Of a stretch of DNA of 64,000 bases, positions 43,593 to 52,341 are shown one piece after another. Source of the stretch: Anaerostipes amylophilus (GTDB lineage Bacteria; Bacillota; Clostridia; Lachnospirales; Lachnospiraceae); the NCBI RefSeq assembly GCF_025567365.1, contig NZ_JAOQJG010000001.1, forward strand, positions 310,001 to 374,000, in the 5' to 3' direction. Below the pieces are notes generated by a model. The model saw nothing but the letters and a program-made list of their open reading frames with translations, was not told where the DNA came from and ran no database searches. Every line of letters starts with the position of its first letter. The first letter of the stretch is position 1. The translations under genes were made by a program, and so were the position numbers.

Positions 43593-43817
43593 TATGATAA
43601 AAAATAAATAAACGATCGGAAGCGCAGCATTAGAATTTTGCCATGTTTTTTACGGATTCGCAGCCGGCTTGGTGCGTTGTTTGAGCCTCAAAGAGTTCTG
43701 TTTTCAATACTTTTGAAGGCGAGTTACGCAAGGAAAGCCGGCGGATGAGCGATCTGTAAAAAACGTGAGTAAAATTCTCTAGCTACGCTTCCAATCGTTT
43801 ATTTATTTTTTATCATA
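43593..43817. repeat. Long palindrome R2, copy B (225 bp)
   Basis: Outer arms 43593-43628 and 43782-43817 match at 34 of 36 positions; inner arms around 43632-43653 and 43756-43778 carry GTTTTTTAC/GTAAAAAAC. The inside shares blocks with 30135-30301 (ATTCGCAGC, TTGTTTGA, GAGTTA-CAAGGAA, GATCTGTAAAAAAC). Just outside, 43820-43841 is the inverse of 30135-30156 with two differences. Confidence 0.75.
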
Positions 43818-43865
43818 TACTCGAAATCTACAGTTGACCAACTTACAAAAATTTAAATTTATTTC

Positions 43866-45608
43866 TTATTCAACATCTGCTAATGCTGCAAGATTTTCTT
43901 CTCCTGTACGGATTTTGATAACTTTGTCTACGTTGTATACAAAGATCTTACCATCTCCGATATGTCCTGTGTAAAGGGCTTTCTTCGCAGCTTCGATGAT
44001 GTTGTCAACTGGGATATTTCCGACGATGACTTCAACTTTAACTTTTGGAAGTAATGTTGCATCGACTTCAGCACCTCTGTATCGTTCTCCAGCACCTTTC
44101 TGGATACCACAACCCATGACCTGAGTAACCGTCATACCAGTAACTCCAACATCGTTCATTGCTTTTCTTAACTTGTCATATCTTGTTAATTTTGCAATAA
44201 TAACAACTTTATACATTCCTGTTACAAGATCTGGAGCTTTGCTAACCTGTACAGCTGCTGCTTTCTGAACTTCAGAAGCTTTGTCGTAATCTTCCTGTCC
44301 AAGAACAGTGTTTGCATTTTCTTCCATGATCATTGTGTTAGAAATATCCATCATACTGAATCCAGCATATGCTGATGTTAAGCCATGTTCTGGTCCATCC
44401 AGACCGATGATTTCTTCTTCTTCTGTTACACGAAGACCAATCGTTGCTTTGATGATCGTAAATGTCAAACTGATCGTTACGGCTGTCCAAGCACAGACAC
44501 ATACGATACCGATGATCTGAATCTTTAATAATCCAAATCCACCACCATAGAAGAGTCCGTTTAATTCACTTCCTGGTGCAGTTTTTGTTGCAAATAATCC
44601 TGTTGCTAATGTTCCCCATAAACCATTCATGAAATGTACTGCTACAGCTCCAACTGGGTCATCAATTCTTAATTTATAGTCTAAAAACCATACTCCAAAA
44701 CAAACAAGTAATCCAGAAACAGCTCCAATAACGATCGCTCCAAATGCATCTGTAACATCACATGGTGCTGTGATTGCTACAAGTCCTGCAAGAGATGCGT
44801 TTAATGACATTGATACATCAGGTTTTCCATATTTTACCCATGTAAAGATCATACATACAACAGTTGCAACTGCTGGTGAGATTGTTGTTGTTACGAAAAT
44901 AGATCCTAACTGTTCAATAGATGTTGCTGCTGCACCATTGAATCCATACCATCCAAGCCAAAGGATAAATACTCCTAATGCTCCAAGTGGAATATTATGT
45001 CCTGGAAATGCATTTACTTTTGTAATATTTCCATCTTTGTCTTTTGTGAATTTACCAATACGTGGTCCTAAGAATTTTGCTCCGATCAGTGCGGATAATC
45101 CACCAACCATATGAATTGCACAAGATCCAGCGAAATCATGGAATCCCATCTGAGATAACCATCCTCCACCCCAGATCCAATGTGCTTCGATCGGATAGAT
45201 CAATGCGGAGATAACTGCGGAATAAATACAGTATGATAAGAATTTTGTTCTTTCTGCCATGGCTCCGGATACGATCGTTGCTGTTGTTGCACAGAATACT
45301 AAGTTAAATACGAAACTAGACCAGTCAAAATTTGCATAAGATGTAAAAATATCAAATCCAGGTTTTCCGATCAATCCGATCATATCTTCCCCGAGTAATA
45401 AACTGAAACCGATCAGAATAAATACACAAGTACCAATACAGAAGTCCATCAGGTTTTTCATGATAATATTTCCGGCATTCTTAGCTCTTGTAAATCCGGC
45501 TTCAACCATAGCGAATCCGGCCTGCATCCAGAATACCAATGCGGCTCCGATAAGGAACCAGACCCCAAAAATCTGGGTGTTCATTGCGTTCATAATTTCT
45601 TTTGTCAT
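43866..45608 (-). CDS. Ammonium transporter fused to a C-terminal P-II domain
   Basis: Residues 1 to about 440 are an Amt channel (AMNTQIFGVWFLIGAALVFW, MHDFAGSCAIHMVGG-type pore region, AVHFMNGLWGTLATGLF). A linker of about 45 residues follows (DISNTMIMEENANTVLGQED) and then a complete P-II domain from about residue 465 (VIIAKLTRYDKLRKAMNDVG, GCGIQKGAGERYRGAEV, TGHIGDGKIFVYNV). The start MTKEIMNAMN has GGGAGGAC before it. The fusion puts the gate regulator on the channel. A separate amt-PII pair lies 0.9 kb downstream. Confidence 0.94.
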   Translation of the reverse strand: MTKEIMNAMNTQIFGVWFLIGAALVFWMQAGFAMVEAGFTRAKNAGNIIMKNLMDFCIGTCVFILIGFSLLLGEDMIGLIGKPGFDIFTSYANFDWSSFVFNLVFCATTATIVSGAMAERTKFLSYCIYSAVISALIYPIEAHWIWGGGWLSQMGFHDFAGSCAIHMVGGLSALIGAKFLGPRIGKFTKDKDGNITKVNAFPGHNIPLGALGVFILWLGWYGFNGAAATSIEQLGSIFVTTTISPAVATVVCMIFTWVKYGKPDVSMSLNASLAGLVAITAPCDVTDAFGAIVIGAVSGLLVCFGVWFLDYKLRIDDPVGAVAVHFMNGLWGTLATGLFATKTAPGSELNGLFYGGGFGLLKIQIIGIVCVCAWTAVTISLTFTIIKATIGLRVTEEEEIIGLDGPEHGLTSAYAGFSMMDISNTMIMEENANTVLGQEDYDKASEVQKAAAVQVSKAPDLVTGMYKVVIIAKLTRYDKLRKAMNDVGVTGMTVTQVMGCGIQKGAGERYRGAEVDATLLPKVKVEVIVGNIPVDNIIEAAKKALYTGHIGDGKIFVYNVDKVIKIRTGEENLAALADVE

Positions 45609-45707
45609 ATCTTTGTCCTCCCATTTCGAAAGTTTCATCTTTTCATTCAGGAAGAAACGCGCGTGTCTGTACTCAATGAATTGATTGAAGGATTTTAGAA
45701 ATCCTTC

Positions 45708-45763
45708 TTGATAAAAAGAAAAGGCGTTATGAAGAATGATCTGTGTCATTTCATAACGCCTTT
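45708..45763 (-). promoter_or_regulatory. Attenuator-like hairpin in the amt-PII fusion leader
   Basis: AAAGGCGTTATGAA (45720-45733) pairs perfectly with 45750-45763, and the transcript then reads TTCTTTTTATC. It starts within about 10 bases of the expected transcription start. A second small stem, GAAGGATTT-TAG-AAATCCTTC, follows near 45688-45708. The layout is the same as in the amt leader at 43080. Confidence 0.75.
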
Positions 45764-45775
45764 GTTATGGTTGGA

Positions 45776-45804
45776 ATTATAAACGTCTCATTTTTATTTG
45801 TCAA
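45776..45804 (-). promoter_or_regulatory. Promoter of the amt-PII fusion gene
   Basis: Consensus TTGACA (45799-45804), 17 bases, TATAAT (45776-45781) on the minus strand. Confidence 0.85.
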
Positions 45805-45855
45805 TAAGTTTTTTAACATTTTTTGTGCAGAAAATGTATCTTTTTTAGTACAATT

Positions 45856-46569
45856 TTAACTGTTTAATTCGTTCTCAAGCATGCGGTATCCGACTCCGAC
45901 TTCTGTAAAAACATACTTTGGAACCGCTGGATTTTCCTCAATCTTTCGGCGGATATTTGCCATATTTACACGAAGAATTCTATTATTTGTATCTGCATGA
46001 GGTCCCCATATATCCTTGATGATAGATTCATATGTAATAACCTTTCCTGCATTCTCTGCAAGAAGAGATACCAGCTTATATTCAATCTGTGTAAGTCTGA
46101 CTTCTTCCTCTCCAAGGAATACCCTTCTCTTGTCAAAATCAATTTTTAGCTGATCTGCATGATACATCGGTGTTTTCGTCTCTGTTTCCATTGGCTGCCT
46201 TCTATGTCTTAATGCAGTACGGATCCTTGCGAGCAGTTCCTGATTGCCAAATGGCTTGGTTATATAATCATCTGCCCCTGCATCCAGGGCTTTTACTTTC
46301 TCAGATTCACTGTTTCTTGCTGAGATTACGATGATCGGAGTAACAGCCCATTTTCTGATCTCAGAAATCACATCAATTCCATCCATATCTGGTAGTCCAA
46401 GGTCTAATAAAATAATATCTGGGCAGTATGATTCTGCGCACTGAATTGCCTGAGTTCCTGTGGTTGCTATAATTGGTTTGTAGCCATTTGTCTTTAAGAT
46501 CGTTGATATGAAATTGCCGATGTTTTCTTCATCTTCGACGATCAAAACAGTAAATTTAATCTCTGTCAT
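45856..46569 (-). CDS. OmpR/KdpE-like response regulator
   Basis: The 237-residue protein has a receiver domain (LIVEDEENIG acidic pair, phosphorylated Asp in DIILLDLGLPDMDG, Thr/Ser and Lys in ITKPFG) and an OmpR winged helix (RRVFLGEEEVRLTQIEYKLV, KDIWGPHADTNNRILRVNMA, VGVGYRM). It resembles KdpE most. Its start overlaps the end of the kinase gene by 4 bases. No kdpFABC is in view, so its targets may be elsewhere or of another kind, such as osmotic or wall stress. Confidence 0.93.
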   Translation of the reverse strand: MTEIKFTVLIVEDEENIGNFISTILKTNGYKPIIATTGTQAIQCAESYCPDIILLDLGLPDMDGIDVISEIRKWAVTPIIVISARNSESEKVKALDAGADDYITKPFGNQELLARIRTALRHRRQPMETETKTPMYHADQLKIDFDKRRVFLGEEEVRLTQIEYKLVSLLAENAGKVITYESIIKDIWGPHADTNNRILRVNMANIRRKIEENPAVPKYVFTEVGVGYRMLENELNS

Positions 46570-47717
46570 AGTTTTTCTTCCTCCGTCAATTCTTCCTCAT
46601 CCATTGGCAGACTAAAACTAAACTCTGCTCCATCCTCATAGTTTCTTGCATAGACATCACCTTGATGTGCCATAACAATGGATTTGCAGATACTTAATCC
46701 AATACCCATTCCCTTGCGGCTTTCATGATCAATTGCTCCTGCACATCCATCAAAAATCTGAGCAATACGTTCAGGTTCAATTCCAACTCCATGATCCCTA
46801 ACATAAAATACAACATTCTTTTCTTCTTCTTTGATGTCCAGTTCAATCGGTCCACGAGTTCCTGCATGTACCCATGCATTTTCAAGAAGGTTCATAATGA
46901 CCTGCTCAATCAACGTTGGATCCATTGGTACCATAAGAAAATCTTCTGGAATCTTCACCTTTAATTCGCTGTCTGGATAACGCTTATGGTAACGCTGAAT
47001 TGCTTCTGACACCACTTCTTCGAGAGGCTCTGGCACCTTTTTTACATGCGGTTGTGTATCACTTCCATTGCTCTGAATCCTTGTAATACTAAGAAGATTT
47101 TCCACCATGTTTAACAGCCAGTTTGCATCTTCTTTAATTCCCACGACAAGCTGGTCTTTTGCCTCTTCATCAAGCTGATCTTTTGCCTCCAGATAGGTTG
47201 AACTTGCCCCGATCATTCCGGTCAGCGGTGTTCTTAGATCATGGGAGATCGCTCTTAATAAATTCGAGCGCATCTTCTCCTTCTCTTTCTCGATCTGAAG
47301 CTCATTGATCTGCTTGTTATATTCATTTAATTTCGCAAGTTCTTTCTCTCTCTTAACAGCCGCTTCTTTCTCTCGGTTTAAGCTTGTTGTCGTCATATTG
47401 GTTATGATCGCGATCACTAAAATTCCAAGGAATGTCATTGGATATCCATCGATCATAAAATTAATCTTAAAGTATGGAAATGTAAATCTCCAGTTAATAA
47501 AAATAACGCTTAAAAGTGAGGAAACAATCCCCCATCCATACCCTTTTGTATATCTTGAGATAAAAAAAGTTGCCAATGTATAAATCATTGGCACATTAAT
47601 ATTGTGAGCTGTCTGATAGAAAAAAATATGCGCAATGATAGTCGCAATGATCAGGATCGTAACCGAAATCAAAAAATCCTTCTCCCACTGCATCAGCCCT
47701 TTTTCATTCTGCTTCAT
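46566..47717 (-). CDS. Sensor histidine kinase with KdpD-like (DUF4118) membrane domain
   Basis: The 383-residue protein has three or four membrane helices in residues 10-105 resembling the DUF4118 part of KdpD, a coiled coil (about 110-150), the H-box RAISHDLRTPLTGMIGASST, and the ATPase boxes NLLENAWVH, FYVRDHGVGI and GMGIGLSICKSIV. The N-terminal KdpD and USP domains that sense potassium and c-di-AMP in true KdpD are missing. It follows the DUF1934 gene by 2 bases and overlaps its regulator. Confidence 0.92.
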   Translation of the reverse strand: MKQNEKGLMQWEKDFLISVTILIIATIIAHIFFYQTAHNINVPMIYTLATFFISRYTKGYGWGIVSSLLSVIFINWRFTFPYFKINFMIDGYPMTFLGILVIAIITNMTTTSLNREKEAAVKREKELAKLNEYNKQINELQIEKEKEKMRSNLLRAISHDLRTPLTGMIGASSTYLEAKDQLDEEAKDQLVVGIKEDANWLLNMVENLLSITRIQSNGSDTQPHVKKVPEPLEEVVSEAIQRYHKRYPDSELKVKIPEDFLMVPMDPTLIEQVIMNLLENAWVHAGTRGPIELDIKEEEKNVVFYVRDHGVGIEPERIAQIFDGCAGAIDHESRKGMGIGLSICKSIVMAHQGDVYARNYEDGAEFSFSLPMDEEELTEEEKL

Positions 47718-47719
47718 GT

Positions 47720-48142
47720 TTATTCTCCATTTGGTCGAATGTTCACATCAATCTTACATTTTGAAACGTGGTCAGAATTGACACTTAGGTCATAATCTAC
47801 CTGCAAACGCATCTGTTCCTCTTCTTCCATCCAGTCAATATTGCTTGTATTGACTCCCATCAAAAGACTTCCAAATGGTGTATCATAGTAAGAGAGATTT
47901 TCTTTTCCCTCCTCAAAGATCATATGAGATCCCTGTGGACCTTTTCTTGTAAGTTCTACACTGTTTGGCCCGATCTTTAAGACATTCTTTGTAATTTCAT
48001 TATCTTCTGAAAGCTCATCATATAAAATATAATGCTTGCCATTTTTTAAATAATAAGCTCCTGTTGTTACCATCTCGATCGGATTTTCTGGATCAACATC
48101 CATCTGAAGCCCTGAAATGTTAATTAATACTTCTTTCGTCAT
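47720..48142 (-). CDS. DUF1934 (YwiB-like) beta-barrel protein
   Basis: The 140-residue protein fits the DUF1934 family, small calycin-like beta barrels of Firmicutes: ISGLQMDVDPENPIEMVTTG, LKIGPNSVELTRKG, SHMIFEEGKENLSYYDTPFG and LQVDYDLSVNSDHVSKCKID. The ligand is unknown. It sits between murI and the sensor kinase with gaps of 14 and 2 bases, so it belongs to the same transcript. Confidence 0.87.
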   Translation of the reverse strand: MTKEVLINISGLQMDVDPENPIEMVTTGAYYLKNGKHYILYDELSEDNEITKNVLKIGPNSVELTRKGPQGSHMIFEEGKENLSYYDTPFGSLLMGVNTSNIDWMEEEEQMRLQVDYDLSVNSDHVSKCKIDVNIRPNGE

Positions 48143-48156
48143 TTATCTTTCACTTC

Positions 48157-48960
48157 CTAATAATTCTCAATATCTACCGGCTGTACATAATCCACATGGC
48201 ATGGCAGTACTTTGTCGGCAAATGATAAAAACTGGTCTGCCATATCACTGACATAGTACTCATACTGTGCTACATGATCCTCGGAAGCTGCCATATCTCT
48301 CTGTGCAAGCATCTGTTTTAAAGTCTTTGCAACTTCGTAAGCAGGGTTCACTAAAGTAACCTTGTCACCCACAAATCTCTGGATTGGATTAATAAGCAAT
48401 GGATAATGCGTACATCCAAGGATCAGAGAATCGATGTCATACTGCTTAAATTCTCTTAAATATCGTGATACCATATCCTCTGTGATACGGTCATCAATCA
48501 GTCCTTCTTCTACCAATGGTACAAATAATGGACATGCTTTTGTGACTACCGTCACAGACGGATCTAATTTTCTTAAATACTGTCCATACTGTCCACTCTT
48601 GATCGTAGCATTCGTCCCAATGATTCCAATATTCTTATTCTTTGTCGCATTCATCGCTGCAACAGCACCTGGCTGTACCATACCGATGATCGGCACATTA
48701 TATAAATCCTGTAAATCAGCTAAAGCGAGGGCACTCGCCGTATTACAGGCGATGACCACTGCTTTGACACCTTTACTTAACAGAAAATTGACGATCTGTC
48801 TGGAATAACGCACGATCGTATCTTTGGATTTGGTTCCATAAGGCACACGTGCAGTATCTCCAAAATATATCATACTTTCTTCCGGAAGCTGACGCATGAT
48901 CTCTCTTGCGACAGTCAATCCACCAACTCCGGAATCAAACACCCCAATTGGTGCATTCAT
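48157..48960 (-). CDS. murI: Glutamate racemase
   Basis: The enzyme makes D-glutamate for peptidoglycan. The 267-residue protein has the two catalytic cysteines in VIACNTASALA and LILGCTHYPLL, and the start IGVFDSGVGGLTVAREIMRQ with the general-acid Asp/Ser. It follows ddl by 12 bases; together they supply two D-amino-acid building blocks of the wall. Confidence 0.96.
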   Translation of the reverse strand: MNAPIGVFDSGVGGLTVAREIMRQLPEESMIYFGDTARVPYGTKSKDTIVRYSRQIVNFLLSKGVKAVVIACNTASALALADLQDLYNVPIIGMVQPGAVAAMNATKNKNIGIIGTNATIKSGQYGQYLRKLDPSVTVVTKACPLFVPLVEEGLIDDRITEDMVSRYLREFKQYDIDSLILGCTHYPLLINPIQRFVGDKVTLVNPAYEVAKTLKQMLAQRDMAASEDHVAQYEYYVSDMADQFLSFADKVLPCHVDYVQPVDIENY

Positions 48961-48972
48961 AGCTATTTCCTC

Positions 48973-50034
48973 CTAACGATATCTTGTCATTGCCTGATCA
49001 ATTAATATATCAATTAATTCAGGAATATCAAGTCCGCATGCTTTCCATAACATTGGATACATACTGATACTTGTGAATCCTGGCAATGTATTGATCTCGT
49101 TAAATACAACTCTTCCTGATTCTTCTAAGAAGAAATCAACTCTTGATAATCCAAATCCGTCAACGGCTTTAAAGATTGCTTCAGCATCTTCTCTGATCTT
49201 CTGCTTAGATTCTTCTGGCATGTCTGGATCTACAACCGTCTTAGATTCTGCGTTGTTATATTTTGCATCGAAATCATAGAATGCTGCTTCTTGGGCTGCG
49301 AGGATTTCTCCAACACAGGTACTCTTTACTTGTGTTCTATCACCTAACACGGCACATTCTACTTCTCTTCCGACAATTGTCTCCTCACAAAGAATATTGC
49401 GGTCGTGTTTCACCGCTTCGTATAATGCTGCTTCTAATTCTTTTCTGTTCTCTGCTTTGGAAACTCCCTTGGAAGATCCTGCACAAGAAGGTTTTACGAA
49501 GATTGGATATGGGATTTCTTTTTCCACACGATCCATTGCTTCATCTAAATGTTCAAAATCACTTTCTCTAACATGAACAAACTTCGCCTGATCGATACCA
49601 ATATGGTCTACAATGATCTTCGTGTATACTTTATCCATAGAAACTGCAGATGCTAAAACTCCACATCCAACATATGGGATCTTGGACAGTTCAAATAATC
49701 CCTGAACTGTTCCGTCTTCACCATTCATACCATGAAGAACTGGGAAGATCACATCCACTTTCTGAAGTTTGTATGTACCTTCTGCAAGGATGACTAAAGA
49801 ACGAGTTGTTGTATCTGGAGAAATAAATGCTTTGACTTCTCCTTCTCTCCAGCTTCCGTCTTCAATATCCTTTACACTGTCTACTAATAACCATTTTCCT
49901 TCTTTTGTGATTCCAACTAAAATCACGTTATATTTTTCAGTGTCCATGTTCTTGATGACTGTCGTTGCTGACAGACATGAAACATCATGTTCAGAGGAAT
50001 CTCCTCCAAAGATCACTACTACATTCTTCTTCAT
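48973..50034 (-). CDS. ddl: D-alanine--D-alanine ligase
   Basis: This ATP-grasp enzyme joins two D-alanines for the wall precursor. The 353-residue protein has VVVIFGGDSSEHDVSCLSA at the start, GMNGEDGTVQGLFELS, the ATP loop KPSCAGSSKGVSKAENRKEL and the metal ligands in VVFNEINTLPGFTSISMYP. I start at MKKNVVVIF, 9 bases after GGAG. Residues near the omega loop end in SMYP as in the normal, not the vancomycin-resistance D-Ala-D-Lac, type as far as I can judge. Confidence 0.94.
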   Translation of the reverse strand: MKKNVVVIFGGDSSEHDVSCLSATTVIKNMDTEKYNVILVGITKEGKWLLVDSVKDIEDGSWREGEVKAFISPDTTTRSLVILAEGTYKLQKVDVIFPVLHGMNGEDGTVQGLFELSKIPYVGCGVLASAVSMDKVYTKIIVDHIGIDQAKFVHVRESDFEHLDEAMDRVEKEIPYPIFVKPSCAGSSKGVSKAENRKELEAALYEAVKHDRNILCEETIVGREVECAVLGDRTQVKSTCVGEILAAQEAAFYDFDAKYNNAESKTVVDPDMPEESKQKIREDAEAIFKAVDGFGLSRVDFFLEESGRVVFNEINTLPGFTSISMYPMLWKACGLDIPELIDILIDQAMTRYR

Positions 50035-50101
50035 TGATCTAAACTCCTTTATCATAATAAAAGTATAAAAATTTAAAATAAATTATTTTATTATCACTTG
50101 A

Positions 50102-50908
50102 TTATATCACAAATTTCTCAAAAATAAATCCTTCAAAGTAAGGTTCATTCTCTTTATATGCTTTTTGATCACGAAATGTCCATCCATAGATTGGAATCTT
50201 ATAAAATTTCCTGCAGATTTTTAATGGAAGGCAGTCTTTATATTTATAACGATAAGCTATAAAATCTGGTTTTGTAATAAAATTTGTTAATAGATTCTTC
50301 ATAATGAAATAAGCAATCTTACGTGAAAATGATCCTGCTTCTTTCTCTTTGAAGAACTGCTCACTTAACTGCCCGCGGATCACTTCTGGACGATTCTTCT
50401 TAAACCAATATAAAGCATAAGGATGAAAACATTCGATACAATATAATCCCCTGTATCTGTCCAATGTCTTTGCTACTTTCTTACACAACTTGCGGTTACA
50501 TGTTTCCATTTTAAGTTCTATAAGTAATGGGACTTTTCCATCAATCTCTCTCAAGACTTCTATAAACCTTGGAATTCTCTCTTTTGTTCCCATCAGCCGG
50601 TATCTGCACAGCTCACGGTAAGTAAGATCCTGAATCTTCTTATTCACACCACATGTTCTCTTAAGATCGTAATCATGATGGATTACCATAACACCATCTT
50701 TTGTAAGCTGCACATCCAGTTCCATACCATAACCTAATTCCTTGGCTTTCTTAAAAGCAGCCATGGAATTTTCTGGAATGCCTTCTTCCCCATGAAATCC
50801 ACGATGTGCATAGTATTTCACATTCAGCACTGGATGTTCACGCTTTTTTCCCGGATCAATCATCTTGATGTATACAAAAATTAAAATTGGAATCCATAAT
50901 AAGATCAT
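50102..50908 (-). CDS. Membrane-anchored glycerophosphodiester phosphodiesterase
   Basis: The 268-residue protein has one N-terminal helix (ILLWIPILIFVYIKMI) and a GDPD TIM barrel: AHRGFHGEEGIPENSMAAF, GYGMELDVQLTKDGVMVIHH (catalytic His and metal Glu/Asp), LLIELKM. It would release glycerol 3-phosphate from lipid head groups or teichoic acids at the membrane. It overlaps the CCA transferase gene by 4 bases, so the two are one unit. Confidence 0.9.
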   Translation of the reverse strand: MILLWIPILIFVYIKMIDPGKKREHPVLNVKYYAHRGFHGEEGIPENSMAAFKKAKELGYGMELDVQLTKDGVMVIHHDYDLKRTCGVNKKIQDLTYRELCRYRLMGTKERIPRFIEVLREIDGKVPLLIELKMETCNRKLCKKVAKTLDRYRGLYCIECFHPYALYWFKKNRPEVIRGQLSEQFFKEKEAGSFSRKIAYFIMKNLLTNFITKPDFIAYRYKYKDCLPLKICRKFYKIPIYGWTFRDQKAYKENEPYFEGFIFEKFVI

Positions 50909-52251
50909 TGCTCATCCCTCTTTTCCTTGACCATCGCAGTTAATGTTTCACGTTCATTTAATACAGGCTGTTCTAATACCTGATCTAGCAGCCATGACAA
51001 AATTTCTCCTATTTCTTTTCCCTGTGGAACTCCCATATCCATCAGGTCTTTTCCATTGATCTTTAATTCTTTGATAGAAAGGCAATTTTTCTCTTCAATG
51101 ATTTCTTCAAACAGTCTCTTGGTTTCATTTAAAACCTGTTCTTTTTGTTCTTTGTGATAATCGCTCTGTGCATTAATATCTGCCCTCTGGACCACCATTA
51201 ATCTTGCAAATAATTCTGGTGTAAGTTTGCTGACCCATCGTCTTATCGTTTTTTTATTTACTTCTTCAAACGATGCAAATCTGCGATCATGCCATCTAAC
51301 AAGAGTTGTGACCTGTTTGATCGTCTGATTATCAAATTTTAATCTGCGAAGGATCTTTCTTGCTATTTCTTCTCCGATCACTGGATGCATTTTAAAATGA
51401 TCTTTATCCGGTCCTTCCACTCTTGCTTCTGGTTTTCCAATATCATGCAGCAACATTGTCCAGCGGTAAATATGTTCTGCCTCGATATTTTTCATAGCTT
51501 CAATCGTATGAATTCCGACACTATATTTATGATGTGGATTATTCTGTGGTGTCTCCATCATAATATCAAATTCAGGAAAAATAATCTTTGTAACACCTAA
51601 TTTATATGCATTTACCAAAACCTCTGGATATGCGGATGTGATCAGTTTTTCTAATTCTACCTGAATTCGTTCTGCACTGATGTCTTTTAGGAATCTTGCC
51701 TGATTCCTGATCGCTTCTTCGGTTTTTTCTTCAATCTCAAATCCTAACTGTGCCTGAAATCTTAAGGCTCTTAGAATTCTTAAAGCATCTTCATCAAATC
51801 GCTTCGTTGCCTCTCCAACGCAACGGATCATTTTGTTCTTAAGATCTGTCATTCCATCGTACATATCAATGATGCCTTCTCTGTCATTGTATGCCATGGC
51901 ATTGATCGTAAAATCTCTTCTTAATAAATCCTCTTTTAAGGATTTTGTGAAATGTACTTCATTCGGTCTTCTATGGTCTTCGTATTTTCCATCGACACGA
52001 TAGGTCGTCACCTCATATGGCTCATGATTCATCAATACTGTAACTGTTCCATGTTCGATTCCTGTATCTACTGTATGTTCAAATATTTCTTTGACTTCCT
52101 GAGGTGAAGCTGATGTTGTAATATCCCAGTCACCCGGAGTTCTTCCTAATATCGAATCTCTGACACACCCACCTACTATATAGGCTTCAAATCCATGTTC
52201 TTCTAATGTCTTAATTACTTTTGCTGCCTGTGCTGGCATGTTGATCTTCAT
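50905..52251 (-). CDS. cca: CCA tRNA nucleotidyltransferase with HD domain
   Basis: The enzyme adds or repairs the CCA end of tRNAs. The 448-residue protein has the class II polymerase head (AYIVGGCVRDSILGRTPGDW then DITT), YRVDGKYEDHRRPNEV, RRDFTINAMAYN, RALRFQAQLGF and an HD domain (TMLLHDIGKPEARVEG, about residues 260-270), followed by a helical tail. It could be a full CCA-adding or only an A- or CC-adding form; no second enzyme is in view. Confidence 0.93.
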   Translation of the reverse strand: MKINMPAQAAKVIKTLEEHGFEAYIVGGCVRDSILGRTPGDWDITTSASPQEVKEIFEHTVDTGIEHGTVTVLMNHEPYEVTTYRVDGKYEDHRRPNEVHFTKSLKEDLLRRDFTINAMAYNDREGIIDMYDGMTDLKNKMIRCVGEATKRFDEDALRILRALRFQAQLGFEIEEKTEEAIRNQARFLKDISAERIQVELEKLITSAYPEVLVNAYKLGVTKIIFPEFDIMMETPQNNPHHKYSVGIHTIEAMKNIEAEHIYRWTMLLHDIGKPEARVEGPDKDHFKMHPVIGEEIARKILRRLKFDNQTIKQVTTLVRWHDRRFASFEEVNKKTIRRWVSKLTPELFARLMVVQRADINAQSDYHKEQKEQVLNETKRLFEEIIEEKNCLSIKELKINGKDLMDMGVPQGKEIGEILSWLLDQVLEQPVLNERETLTAMVKEKRDEQ

Positions 52252-52289
52252 CTTCTCACCTCATCTTTTCTGTTTATCATAAACGGAAG

Positions 52290-52328
52290 AATTGCCGGAA
52301 ATGTATCTTCATAATTCCCGGCAATTGT
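52290..52328 (-). terminator. Terminator of proS
   Basis: AATTGCCGG (52290-52298) pairs with CCGGCAATT (52318-52326). The U-run is weak. Confidence 0.6.
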
Positions 52329-52341
52329 ATTCATTATACTC

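Noticed and set aside
43202..43817. CRISPR array or tRNA cluster in the 0.9-kb gap between the Amt genes
   Set aside because: There are no regularly spaced direct repeats and no tRNA cloverleaf; the structure is two single long palindromes.
45708..45763. Assigning the amt leaders firmly to ANTAR regulation
   Set aside because: The loops do not show the paired hexaloop rule with A1 and G4 clearly enough, and no ANTAR protein is in the window.
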